A stretch of DNA of 64,000 bases. It comes from Pseudogymnoascus destructans. Lineage: Eukaryota; Ascomycota; Leotiomycetes; Thelebolales; Thelebolaceae. Where the stretch lies: assembly GCF_001641265.1 (NCBI RefSeq), contig NW_020167533.1, forward strand, positions 434,001 to 498,000, read 5' to 3'. Each line of letters opens with the position of its first letter. The stretch's first letter is position 1. Below, piece by piece: positions 42,783 to 52,700 of this stretch. A program made the position numbers and the translations under genes. A model generated the notes under the pieces. That model ran no database searches, was not told the origin of the DNA, and was given only the letters and a program-made list of their open reading frames with translations.

Positions 42783-45656
42783 TTAGAATTTTCCTTCAAG
42801 CCTGATATCCCTTGAGCTACTCCCAACCCTTATCGTAAACGCCCCGTCAACAGGCATAACCCAGTTTTGCTCCCTCACATCCCAGAAACTCAGATCTCTT
42901 CGAGTTAACTTGAAGTGTACATCCTTCACCTCTCCCGGCGTCAATTTTATCTTCTCAAAGCCTCTCAGCACTTTAACCGGGAAGTCACTCATATCAGTGT
43001 CGAACCAGCCACCTCGTCTCATCCCACCCATGGAGTCGCTAGGAACTGGGGACTTAGGGTATGATAAATACAATTGCGCAACTTCTGCGCCGGACACCCC
43101 ACCAGTGTTTTTCAGGGTCACGGACACGGTAGCGTGGACGTCGAAAAGTGATGGGTTGCCACCCTCGCCGCCACCGGCTTGGGATGCCAGCTGTGTCGTG
43201 TTGTAGCCATCTGGGTATGGATATGACCCTGTAGTAATACCCGATACGTTGTTGATGTAGGGGTAAATGTACTTTGCTAACCTTCTGAATCCAGAAGGGT
43301 AGAGCGCAGATGAGGGGTCGGGAAGTGTTTGATCATAAGTTGGCGGAGCTGTGGCATTTGGCCGCAGGTCAGGTAGTGCCGACTTCCCCTTGACGGTAGT
43401 GACTTGAATATCGCTATACTCAAACTTGGTGTAGGAGAGACCAAATCCAAACTCGAAGCGCGGTGTGATGTCATATTTGTCAAAGTGTCTGTAGTCGATG
43501 TAGATGCCTTCAGAGAAGTTCTGCTGTGGGATCGGCGCATTGGGCAAATAGAGAACCTTGGCTCCACTCCCATAATCGTCAAGACTCTTTCCGATTGTAT
43601 ATGGAAGTTTACCGCTCGGGTTCGCATCGCCGAAAAGGATATCGACGAGGGCATTGCCGCTTTCTTGGCCAGGAAGATGAGCCATAACCACGGCTTTCAC
43701 GCCGGGAAGATCAATCCAGCTTTCCATCAACACAGGGCCAACGGCGTGGACAACGACAACAGTATCGCCTTTCCCGCCACCACAGCCGTTTGTTACCTGC
43801 TGGACAAGCTTATCGCCATCCTTGTGTAATTTGAGGTCATTTCGATCGCCCGCAATGCCATCGGATTTCTTGTAGCCCTCGCCCGAGTCAGCGTTCACGA
43901 ACACGATACAAATATCTTCGTCCTTCAGCATCGACGAGCTTCCTGGCGGGGCCTTGTTGGTCAATGAGTCGGCTACGTCGACTTTGGCCTTATTGACGGC
44001 CGCCTTGATCGCAGAAACTGGCGTAATGAGATACGGAAACTCAACGGCCCCAGAGCCCCATCCAGATCCTAGAGTTCCCTGGTTACAGGCACGATCCTCG
44101 CAAACATTTGGCCCATTGCCAGGCCCAGAGTCTTCCCCGAATATGCCAATCCTAAACTTCCTGTCCTGTGTCGAATCCTCTGGCCAGCCCACACGGCTAA
44201 GGGGCAAGATGCCGCTGTTTTTGAGCAACACCGTCCCTTGTATTGCCACCTCCTTTGCGATTTCGGCGTGGGAATTTTCCTCTTCGCCTTGAACATTGAC
44301 AAACTGATTGACTATTTGAAGGCTGTTGTCATCTGGGCTACCATGGTGAAGACGTCCTTTGGCATCATTCGTCCACGACGAAAAGTTTGGCCCCTTTCGG
44401 TCAAATTTAGATCCGTCATCCTGTCCGAGTTGGTACCATGCTGCGACAATACGGGTCACCATATCATTCAACCGAGATACAGGCACAGAGCCATTGAGAA
44501 CCGACTTGGTAAGTTCAGGGCCCCAGAGCGACTGGCCGTTTGCCCATACAAGACCATCTCCTGGCATGCTCATGTCTAACCCTGCCAATGTACTCGCCAC
44601 CCCAGCTCGCTGCGCCAGCCAGTCGGACTGGACGAATCCTTGAAATCCGAGTTCATCTTTTAGAATGCCATTTATCAACTTGCTATTGGCGCAAGAGTAT
44701 GAGTTATTCGTCATCTGGTAACTGCACATGACACTTGCAACGCCCGCTTTAACGGCATCAGCAAATGGCCATAGATAGAGCTCGTGCAAAGTCCTGTCGC
44801 CAATGTTTGAGCTGAGGGCATTTGGGATGGCCCATTCCCGAGCCTGCCGAAAGTGTTCTTGCTCATTCCCAATGTAGTGCTTGATTGTAGCCATGACTCC
44901 TTCGCCCTGGATGCCCTTGACCGTCTCGGCGGCAGCAACGCCCTGGAGGTACGGATCGGCTCCAAATCCTTCCCAGTTCCTGCCACCTGCAGGCATGCGC
45001 CCAAGTGGCCCAACGCAGGGGCCAAGGAGAACATTTATGCCCTTCAAGCGCGCTTCCTGACCGTGCGCTTTCCCCCTTGCATACATCAACGTTCTGTTCC
45101 ACGTCGCGCCAACCGTCAACCCCGCCGGGAATGCTGTAGCATTGTCGGCAAATCTAATGCCCAGAGGCCCATCTTGGAGCGCCAGGCTCGGGAAGCCGAC
45201 ATGTGTAGCTGGTGCAGTGTTGCCTACTGCGAGGCCCATCTGCCAGCCTACTCCGGTCGAGACATTTACTTTTTCCGGCAGTGTCATCTTCTCAACCAGT
45301 TTCGCAGCTTTGGCATAGCTCTCTTTCCACGGCGTGTCGATCTCTCCTCCGAGTGGGGATGGGTACCATGGCGGCGACTCGCCGTCCAGCGGCACCATGT
45401 TGTAAACCCACCATCCGCCCCCACCACCCACGATTCCGATTATAATGACCACCACGGCGATCATGAGGCAGCATTTTGAGCGGCGGGTGCAGCTCCGGCG
45501 GAGCTTCGACAAGGGCTTCATTTCGGAAGGCTCCGTAGAAGGTGGGGTTGCATCGAGGTCGGAATCGGAAGAGGATCGATAGGCTTGGTCGAGCGACGGC
45601 CGCAAGAGACCTTCACGACTCTCATTGGCACCGTCCGTGGCTATGTTTCGAACCAT
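42783..45656 (-). CDS. bglE: GH3 beta-glucosidase with N-terminal membrane anchor (BglE-like)
   Basis: A single exon of 957 aa reads from the ATG at 45656. The N-terminus is cytosolic (MVRNIATDG...) and followed by a hydrophobic segment at about residues 62-88 (MIAVVVIIIGIVGGGGGWW), so this is a type II membrane protein. The GH3 (alpha/beta)8 domain carries the substrate and nucleophile motifs GRNWEGFGADPYL, KHYIGNEQEHFR and FVQSDW, where the Asp of SDW is the nucleophile. An alpha/beta sandwich and a C-terminal fibronectin III-like domain (FEKIKLTPGEVKDVHFKL) complete it. The architecture matches Aspergillus BglE. It would hydrolyse terminal beta-glucose units of cello-oligosaccharides at the cell surface. 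An upstream exon extending the cytosolic tail cannot be excluded. Confidence 0.85.
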   Translation of the reverse strand: MVRNIATDGANESREGLLRPSLDQAYRSSSDSDLDATPPSTEPSEMKPLSKLRRSCTRRSKCCLMIAVVVIIIGIVGGGGGWWVYNMVPLDGESPPWYPSPLGGEIDTPWKESYAKAAKLVEKMTLPEKVNVSTGVGWQMGLAVGNTAPATHVGFPSLALQDGPLGIRFADNATAFPAGLTVGATWNRTLMYARGKAHGQEARLKGINVLLGPCVGPLGRMPAGGRNWEGFGADPYLQGVAAAETVKGIQGEGVMATIKHYIGNEQEHFRQAREWAIPNALSSNIGDRTLHELYLWPFADAVKAGVASVMCSYQMTNNSYSCANSKLINGILKDELGFQGFVQSDWLAQRAGVASTLAGLDMSMPGDGLVWANGQSLWGPELTKSVLNGSVPVSRLNDMVTRIVAAWYQLGQDDGSKFDRKGPNFSSWTNDAKGRLHHGSPDDNSLQIVNQFVNVQGEEENSHAEIAKEVAIQGTVLLKNSGILPLSRVGWPEDSTQDRKFRIGIFGEDSGPGNGPNVCEDRACNQGTLGSGWGSGAVEFPYLITPVSAIKAAVNKAKVDVADSLTNKAPPGSSSMLKDEDICIVFVNADSGEGYKKSDGIAGDRNDLKLHKDGDKLVQQVTNGCGGGKGDTVVVVHAVGPVLMESWIDLPGVKAVVMAHLPGQESGNALVDILFGDANPSGKLPYTIGKSLDDYGSGAKVLYLPNAPIPQQNFSEGIYIDYRHFDKYDITPRFEFGFGLSYTKFEYSDIQVTTVKGKSALPDLRPNATAPPTYDQTLPDPSSALYPSGFRRLAKYIYPYINNVSGITTGSYPYPDGYNTTQLASQAGGGEGGNPSLFDVHATVSVTLKNTGGVSGAEVAQLYLSYPKSPVPSDSMGGMRRGGWFDTDMSDFPVKVLRGFEKIKLTPGEVKDVHFKLTRRDLSFWDVREQNWVMPVDGAFTIRVGSSSRDIRLEGKF

Positions 45657-45719
45657 ATCGTACAAATGCCAGTTATATCAACAACCACCGCGGCAACACT
45701 ACTGAACATGTGTTGCTAT

Positions 45720-46469
45720 TCAGATGAGGCTATCCACAATATCCACGATACCACGATTGAACCCACAGCTGAGTCCAACCCTAGCTTTCTGGTGCACGGG
45801 CGCCTTGGTGGCAGCTTTGTTTGCGGCCCCACTTGTTGACGAACTTGTTATCCCCTTACAAACTGTGTGTAGACGTATGCGTTGATAATTTGCGATCGTT
45901 AAAATAGGATGTGCGTAAAGGGAGACAAGATGCTACTTACATATCGGGGTGAGGAGGATAAGAATTTGAGAAATAAGTGCTAGACGTGAATTCTGTTGGT
46001 TCCGCATACTTATTGTCCTCGTGGCGTAAGAACCAAACTCCTAGATGGAGTTTAATAGAACCCCTTTCGATGGAAAACTTTGTTAGTTAAGATTCTAACA
46101 ATCATTCGAAAGACTGACCTTTTTATACTTGATACCCTCAGCGATGTGAACAAATGTAACGACGCCAAAAAAGATAGCGGCAACGAGCGCAGCAGCAAAA
46201 GACGGGTAGTAGTTATATTGGGCATTGCAGTTGCCTGGTGGAACGTATCCATTTGAATCTGGCGTGGCTGTTGGGCTGCATTCGGCGATATCGAGTGTAA
46301 TGATTTTAGCTGCAACTGTCTAGTCTAGAATGGTGATGGGGTCGATTGTAACAAACTGAGTACGAGGAACCAGAGTAGTAATAAAAGTAGTAATAGGAGT
46401 GGGAAGAAACGTGGAAGCATCTGTCTGTGTCGCCTGAAAACTAAGAGCTGCGGAGCCAGTCGCCGACAT
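45720..46469 (-). pseudogene. RTA1-like membrane protein pseudogene
   Basis: From an ATG at 46469 the minus strand reads a short N-terminus, then an in-frame TAG at 46322-46320. After it follow NGYVPPGNCNAQYNYYPSF, then a hydrophobic helix AAALVAAIFFGVVTFVH, the start of RTA1 family lipid-translocating exporters. Only scattered later pieces follow (LISQILILLTPI near 45945 before a GTAAGT, then INAYVYTQFV). Most of the seven helices are missing. The assignment rests on the first helix region and is moderate. Confidence 0.45.
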
Positions 46470-46677
46470 CAAAGCGATGAGGAAACAGGTGATCTGTTCT
46501 TCTGATTAAGAAGGAACATTGCTAGAAAAGAAAATGTATGAGACAAATTAGAGCCAGATATTGGAAGGTATATGCTCCGAGGACAAAGCCATTATAGAGG
46601 AAGGAGAAAGCTTATATACTGTTGAGAGTATATGCGTTACCTACACGCAAGTACATCATTGGTGTGAAAGAACGAAG

Positions 46678-47050
46678 ATGCGGACGACGACGACTACGAC
46701 GAAACCAGCATTCCGTAAAATAAGTGAGGAGGGGGTAAATCGACGCACCTACAATTTTAAGACTGGATGCCAGACATGCAAGTAGGCCTCCTCCTCAACC
46801 CCTCTGCATCTGGCACTCTGCAATATTAATATATGCATATATAGAATCCGACGAGTCATGCGATGAATCCAAACCCGCATGCCAGCGCTGCATCAGCACA
46901 GGTCGAAAATGCGACTGCTATGTCTCCGATATCCTTCCCTCGAACGCACAGGACCAGCATTCACTCCCCAGAACACCAGCTAACCCCCCCCGCAGGCAAA
47001 GCAGAAGCTGCCGCAACCTGCCACAAACGCCGCAAAAGAGACGACGAAGA
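46678..47050 (+). pseudogene. Zn2Cys6 regulator pseudogene (N-terminal part)
   Basis: The first exon ends TGCQTC and splices at 46782-46844 into KIRRV. A 2-bp loss then throws the frame so that the expected zinc cluster continues only in another frame as CDESKPACQRCISTGRKCDC. All six Cys are present in pieces. The frame dies soon after and runs into the oppositely oriented protease gene. Confidence 0.65.
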
Positions 47051-47053
47051 TAT

Positions 47054-48472
47054 TTAGGCAAGCGTGATCGTTCCCCCAGTTGTCTCCTCAATATCTTTAA
47101 TAAGCTCGTAGACGGGTGTGACAAATCCACATTCTGTACTCTTTTCGGCAGCGAATAGCATGCCCACCCACTCCTTATCTAAATTGAATACCAACGATCC
47201 TGAATCCCCCCCCCTTGCAAATTGCTCACCTGAATGCAACGATTTGCATTCGTATTCATCGGAGAACAAGCCGTTACCCCACGAGATATTCCGCTGGATC
47301 CCATTGAACTCTGCAGCGGTGCACTTAGAGGTTCGGCCGACCTTCCCGTACCAAGTATTCGCAATAATGGTGTTAGTTCCCGAGACAGTTTCACCTTCTT
47401 GTGCAACATAGCGAGGTTCGATCCTAACAAAACACTCATCTTTAAACTGTTCTTCTATTGGTAAGAGGTTTTGCACCAGGAGTGCGGGATCGAGTTCTAC
47501 CAAAGCCCAGTCCATCCTTCGACGATTAGCCAGCAGTCGATAACCTGACGCAAATTTGACTTGGCCAATAGGCCCCCGAGCAGCAATTTGGCGAAGACGT
47601 TCAATGATATCATGATCTTTTTGAGTCCCTTGATTATGTGCGACGCGAGCCATACAAACCCTCCTTGTTTGTATAGAATCGTATCTGGCCGGGTAATGAA
47701 TGTTGATTTGGGCATCAACCCTCCTCCCGTATAAACCAATACCACGGGAGTCGTTAACTTCTTTCCCAGCTGGGTCGCCGGGTGCTATCACATGGTAGCA
47801 GGTGAGGAAGCATCTTTTCACCTCCTCTTCACGACCGTCACGAAAGTTCACTACAACACCAAGAGTTCCTGCTGCATCTGTACTCAACGCTGGCGCAATC
47901 GATGACCCGTTCGATGGAACCATTGGTATGCTGCTTACCCTCAAATACTCCAGCGCATCCTCAGATGGCTGTGCAGGTAAAATCCGCCCTGGTAGTATCT
48001 CAATAGAAATAGCAACCTCTCCATTAAAAGTAGTAGATCTGATGACGTTGGCAATGACTTCTTCAAAGTCTTGCCATGCATAAATCGTGCCTGGTTCAAT
48101 AAAAACAATGGCTGTGATTTTCTTTTCGCTGTTGTAGAACGGAGCTCTGCGGTTGTGGTATGCGATCGATGTCCACTTCCCAGGGCAGTATTGCTCAACA
48201 GCAGCCAAGACAGACGGCTGAATTCGAGTAATAGTGTTGACTGCAGCATCGTCCCTGATAAAGTCGGAAACATCCCAGTACATCTTTTCTTCGTTGCGGA
48301 TCTCTACTCTCATTTGGATTTGAGACGATGTTGCCTCGGTCTCGACCATCTCATAGATCTCCGAAGCCGCCATTTTCCACGATGCATTAAACTCGTCCTG
48401 AGTTCGGATGAGGATGATGTCTTTGGCCTTATCCGGTGTGTTTTGAGCAGCTAGGTTGTACGTGCCCATCAT
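47054..48472 (-). CDS. Trypsin-fold serine protease with unknown N-terminal domain
   Basis: A single exon of 472 aa begins Met-Met-Gly-Thr at 48472. The catalytic triad is visible in the chymotrypsin order: His227 in TCYHVI, Asp321 in MDWALVELD and Ser424 in GGDSGS. The first 200 residues are a separate domain of unknown type (KDIILIRTQDEFNASWKMAA, AVEQYCPGKWTSIAYHNRR). There is no signal peptide, so the enzyme is probably cytosolic. Fungal proteins of this kind are sometimes linked to NLR-type immunity; no NLR is in the window. The start codon lies 16 bp from the left arm of a 365-bp palindrome, so its promoter must lie in or beyond that palindrome. Confidence 0.75.
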   Translation of the reverse strand: MMGTYNLAAQNTPDKAKDIILIRTQDEFNASWKMAASEIYEMVETEATSSQIQMRVEIRNEEKMYWDVSDFIRDDAAVNTITRIQPSVLAAVEQYCPGKWTSIAYHNRRAPFYNSEKKITAIVFIEPGTIYAWQDFEEVIANVIRSTTFNGEVAISIEILPGRILPAQPSEDALEYLRVSSIPMVPSNGSSIAPALSTDAAGTLGVVVNFRDGREEEVKRCFLTCYHVIAPGDPAGKEVNDSRGIGLYGRRVDAQINIHYPARYDSIQTRRVCMARVAHNQGTQKDHDIIERLRQIAARGPIGQVKFASGYRLLANRRRMDWALVELDPALLVQNLLPIEEQFKDECFVRIEPRYVAQEGETVSGTNTIIANTWYGKVGRTSKCTAAEFNGIQRNISWGNGLFSDEYECKSLHSGEQFARGGDSGSLVFNLDKEWVGMLFAAEKSTECGFVTPVYELIKDIEETTGGTITLA

Positions 48473-48755
48473 GCGCGTTGCGATATTGAGAGCTTTTAAA
48501 ATATTCCATCTGCCTACTACAGCATGAATCGGCTAGTAACTTCATAGCAACCGGGTTGGTAACTATTCATAAACACAATACCTATAGAGGCTTCTTGAAG
48601 GCTATAGAATACAAAGACGCTAGCGTGCTTATAACCACTTTAGCTACCCGCCTATAATTATCCAACCTCAACCTCACTCTCTCACTCTACCTCTTTCAGG
48701 AACTCGAAATAACACAACACCAACCATCTGAACTACACTCAAATACGACGACAAG

Positions 48756-48929
48756 ATGAGTGTGTTGAAGCGCAGGTTCAACCCAGAGCAAACTTCTGAC
48801 CAAATTTACAATACTGAAAGTATGTATATAATCTTCACTCTCATCACTTTGCGAGACTTGCGAGTACGTTTCGAATACGCTGCTCAAGGCGATCAAAGAC
48901 CGTACGCCCAGCTTGTGAAGCCTTCTTGA
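48756..48929 (+). pseudogene. Inverted duplicate of the small gene's first exon, with chimeric tail
   Basis: The left arm repeats the first exon of the 80-aa gene (MSVLKRRFNPEQTSDQIYNT at 48756-48818). Read without splicing it continues through the intron start and antisense through exon 2, giving a 57-aa chimeric frame that ends at 48929. Whether it is transcribed or translated is unknown. Its main likely effect is antisense RNA. Confidence 0.5.
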
Positions 48930-49141
48930 CGACCCAGGGGAACGGAACGGGAATCTTGTAGCTAGGAGCTACGCGGTAGATGTCTTTGCAAGCATTGTAT
49001 AACTCGACCGAGCAATATCCAGCTATTATTGTGTTAGTATAGTAGCAAAGTGATGAGAGTGAAGATTATATACATACTTTCAGTATTGTAAATTTGGTCA
49101 GAAGTTTGCTCTGGGTTGAACCTGCGCTTCAACACACTCAT
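48844..49141 (-). CDS. Unknown 80-aa basic protein, first exon within palindrome arm
   Basis: Exons are 49141-49078 and 49022-48844, with a 55-nt intron (GTATGT, CTAAC-like ACTAACAC, TAG), giving 80 aa in a closed frame. The protein starts MSVLKRRFNPEQ and continues CSVELYNACKDIYRVAP, VPFPWVVKKASQ and RVFDRLEQ-like helices, ending LASLAK. It is basic, has no signal peptide and no recognised domain. Its stop codon lies just inside the left arm. The gene is complete only in this orientation. The dense leader (CTCACTCTCTCACTCTACC) looks like a genuine fungal promoter-proximal region. Confidence 0.55.
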
Positions 49142-49409
49142 CTTGTCGTCGTATTTGAGTGTAGTTCAGATGGTTGGTGTTGTGTTATTTCGAGTTCCTG
49201 AAAGAGGTAGAGTGAGAGAGTGAGGTTGAGGTTGGATAATTATAGGCGGGTAGCTAAAGTGGTTATAAGCACGCTAGCGTCTTTGTATTCTATAGCCTTC
49301 AAGAAGCCTCTATAGGTATTGTGTTTATGAATAGTTACCAACCCGGTTGCTATGAAGTTACTAGCCGATTCATGCTGTAGTAGGCAGATGGAATATTTTA
49401 AAAGCTCTC

Positions 49410-49820
49410 TATATATTTCGCCGAGAGGCTTCGAGATAGCCTCTATGACTATTACGTCGTTAGACAGTCGCTAAGTTAGAGGCTGAGTCACGGTGTAGTG
49501 GGCAGATGGGACCCTTCATGGACCCCTTTTCTTGAGTCACTATGGTCTGTAACTTTCGAGATAGCATCTATGGATATAGGTCGATGAATAGTCACCAGCC
49601 TCATTATCACGAGGCTAGAGAGGCTAAATCATAGCTTAGTAGGTAGATGGAATCATAAAGCTTCTCCCTTTCTATTGCCACCTCGCTCCGAGGCATTCGA
49701 GAGAGGCCCCATGGGTATAATACCGATGTATAGTCAGTCACTCACCTCATTCCCATGGGCTGACACCCACTCCCCGCGATGTTATAGTAGAACCTCCAAA
49801 AAGAATACTCTGTGGTAAAA
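49410..49820. repeat. Degenerate tandem modules related to the palindrome's outer edge
   Basis: Three or four imperfect units of roughly 120-160 bp share a pattern also present in the outer right arm. The pattern is a CTCTATGG-like start, a GATGAATAGTCACCA-like segment and a GTAGGCAGATGGA-like end (for example at 49380, 49500 and 49650). They suggest that the palindrome grew out of, or landed in, an older tandem array. Confidence 0.45.
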
Positions 49821-51354
49821 CCACTAGACTAGCACCATGGCCTCTATGGCCATCGTAACACTTTCAAGCCTAATGGCAAACAGCACAATCCTAACAAGGA
49901 GCGACAGCTTTAAGAACGGCTCTGCTAGCGTGAAATTACAAGCAATTAAAGAAAGGGAACAGTAGACAAAAGTATATCAAACAGCTTAATGCCACTTGGC
50001 AAGGACAGAGCAGACAACTTAACACCACATTTATCAGAACACCTAGTTAGGTCATGAACGGTAAAGACACTGAAGAGGGAGGCAACACAAGCAAAGGGTC
50101 AGAACCAGAATCGCTTACCCCCTTAGAACAAGAGACTTTTGGCAAACTAGCGCCAAAACCACCTCTACCCCTACAATGTGTAAAGATTGTGCGAACTATG
50201 ACTAAGTTTGCATATGAGAAAATCAAGGAGAGCAAGAAAGGGCCTAATCTAGAGAGAAAGGTTCCGATACTCAAGGCTCTATATAAGAACTCACTTTAGA
50301 AGCTTGCATGCCAAATCTTAATAGAGGATCGAAGGGGTGGCTTGTAGAACTACTACAACTACTTAAACAACACTTGTAGGATGTTGGTGGTTCTAAGACA
50401 GTCATTAAGATGGAGGACCACTAAGAAGAATGGCTTAAGACAAGCATTTTGCAAATGACCAAGTTTAAGAGTTCAACAGTAGTCAAGAACTACTACTAGG
50501 AACGCATAGGAGACCTAGAGTAGGCTAACGACAGAATGTGGGAGATGATTCATAGAGAAGGCACAAAACCCATTACATGCCTAGAAAGGAGAGTGATAGA
50601 ACAACTCAGTGTGTTAAATAGTATGAACCCGTATACTGCCAAGCACTTTTCCTGACATCATAGAGTCTTAGCAGGTCCCAAAATAGGAAAATTTGGGATA
50701 AATAAACATTGTGTTACTGAGGTTATTATCATGTTGGTACAGCAACTATCACGCACATGCTTTATGCTGGCATGTGCATTCCTTGGCAGTATACGGGTTC
50801 ATACTATTTAACACACTGGAACAACTTGACTCCTTATCTACACTACGAAGGATCGAAAAACCATAGGTTAGAGGTTAACGGGAATGGGTGATGATGGATG
50901 CAACAAAGGCTAATCACCCCTAGCACTATTACATCTACTAGGAATACTGTGGCTAGGATGACTATAAGTATCATTTACAGAAAAAAGAAAAACACCAGTT
51001 TTTCCCTGGATGACAAGTATGATGTTTACTCCTCTAACGATTCAAAAAACTAGGGGTCATCAATGGTAGGCCACTAGCAAGCAACACAAAGAGACCTAGT
51101 ACGAACTAGCTATGTGCCACGACAGGTGGCATGTAGCTATTTGTGGTTGCTAAGATACAACAGCAACACCTCTAAGCTATAATAGACTTAGGAGTAACGG
51201 GCAACTTTATGATGAAAAAAGTAGCAGCACATACAGTTTCAGGACGCAACTAAAGACTGACCTCTATTAATGGTTGTAGATAGAGAGCCTATCTTAACTA
51301 ACAACAGAATGGTAACCTACAATACAGTCCTATTAGAAATGGTCATGCTATGTA
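49821..51354. mobile_element. Mutated retroelement-like remains
   Basis: This is a long region with coding-like composition but frequent TAG codons on the plus strand. An 81-codon open stretch at 50054-50299 (Lys/Glu-rich, FAYEKIKESKKGPNLERKV) is the longest. The pattern suggests a C-to-T mutated gag-like region, but no domain is certain. A MITE is inserted at 50607-50818. Confidence 0.35.
50607..50818. mobile_element. hAT-type MITE, 212 bp
   Basis: Perfect 37-bp terminal inverted repeats (left begins CAGTGTGTTAAATAGTATG; 50607-50643 and 50782-50818) are flanked by an exact 8-bp duplication GAACAACT (50599-50606 and 50819-50826). The 8-bp duplication and CAGTG start are characteristic of hAT elements. 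There is no coding capacity, so it needs a transposase in trans. Confidence 0.92.
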
Positions 51355-51359
51355 GACAC

Positions 51360-52695
51360 TGTTACGGATATGGTAATGTGATGTCATGGTTACAGGGCTA
51401 GTGGGGCTAGGCTCTAGTAACGTGACCTATAAGTCACAAGGCTAGCGTTTACAGTGTAATGGTGGGTGCACCAGATGTGAGAATCTAGCCACCCAAGGAA
51501 GGGATGAATTTACTAAGACAACACACTGTCTTAGGAAACAGAGCCAAAGGGTTGTAGCTTAGACTATTCCACAACGCAGCAATCAGGTGTGTGATGTAGT
51601 GAAGTGGTTCAGACAAGTTGCAACAAATGTTGAGTCTGGGAACTCGGGGGTAAGTCAGAGGTTAACACCTCACTGACTTTTCAGAAACAAGGAGTAACAA
51701 GATGAATGCTTGGAAGCTTGGAAAAGACGTGGAAGTATGTGATAGTCGATTTACTGTATTGTCTGCTTGCCCTTTCTTAAGGAAAGGGCAATCCTATTTA
51801 TGCTAAAGGAATGTAGTTCTCTCATTTTCCAAGACTTTCCATGACTTACCAGGCTTGGTAACTGTAGTCGACGTAAGAGAATCCCATAGAACCATCTCTT
51901 AGGTTTGTAGCCTATAGGAAGTAAAAGGAGGTCCAAGGTCAGAGTACTCCTATAGACAAATTATGTCATAGACAAATTATGTCATAACTTAACCAATCTT
52001 GTGGGTAACTAAAGAGCGATGACATGTAATGAATCATAGAGGTTCGTAGGAGCTTTTAGAGCTATCGTTCATGCTCCTAGGCCTCTAGTTGGTAGAGATA
52101 TGTCATGTGGTAGTATGAGTGATGTCATGTAATGAATCATAGAGGGTTGTAGAGATATGCTATGTGGTAATATCGGCCCAGTAACTAAGGAGCGATGACG
52201 TGTAATGAATCATAGATGGTTGTAGCAATCGTTGAGTAGTATTGCTCTTGTTGTTGGTGTGATAAGCCAAAATATGTATAGTGACTTGTAGGTTTGAGGA
52301 GGAGATTTCCAAGTTTGCTCTTGAGTTTGATAGCAAACTGAGTGCAACGAATGTCAGTATGACATACAGCCACAACCCCATGTGGTGGATAGTAGAGGAT
52401 ATGATGGATATTAGTTATCTATAATATCCTCAATATCACATGTGATTGATAGCAGAGGATATGATGGATATTTGTTATCCATAATATCTCTAATATCCCT
52501 TTGGCACAATGCTACTATATAAGTAGATAGTATTCCCTTAGATAGGAGCTTCGTGCTCAACTCAATATAGTATTCTTTACAATACTGTAACGTGTTACTT
52601 AGAAAGCCTTTGTGTTTAATCCCCTGCCTCCTCTGTTAAGTCAACCTTACATAAGAAACCTCTATGTCTTCTATCATTTAGAAGTTAGTGTTACA
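51360..52695 (+). repeat. Solo LTR, family B, split by a family A LTR
   Basis: It starts TGTTACGGATATGG and ends GTTAGTGTTACA, flanked by GACAC on both sides (51355-51359, 52696-52700). Without the nested insertion it is about 421 bp. The TATA-like CTATATAAGTAGATAG is at about 52514. Confidence 0.88.
51455..52364 (+). repeat. Solo LTR, family A, nested in family B LTR
   Basis: A 910-bp repeat runs from TGTAATGGTGGGTGCACC to GTCAGTATGACA with exact 5-bp duplication TACAG (51450-51454, 52365-52369). It sits inside the family B LTR, so here family A moved after family B. Confidence 0.92.
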
Positions 52696-52700
52696 GACAC

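Larger units (their letters stand above)
48488..49409. repeat. 365-bp perfect inverted repeat with 192-bp spacer
   Basis: The arms 48488-48852 and 49045-49409 are the reverse complement of each other over their full 365 bp by eye, and their lengths are equal. The spacer is 48853-49044. Each arm contains the same leader, ATG, first exon (64 nt) and start of an intron of a small gene, pointing inward. The right arm's copy is complete because the spacer supplies its second exon on the minus strand. The left arm's copy faces the other way and would transcribe antisense through that exon. Confidence 0.93.

Noticed and set aside
50054..50299. 81-codon open frame as a real gene
   Set aside because: It sits in TAG-rich repeat remains, with no promoter, no family and no continuation.
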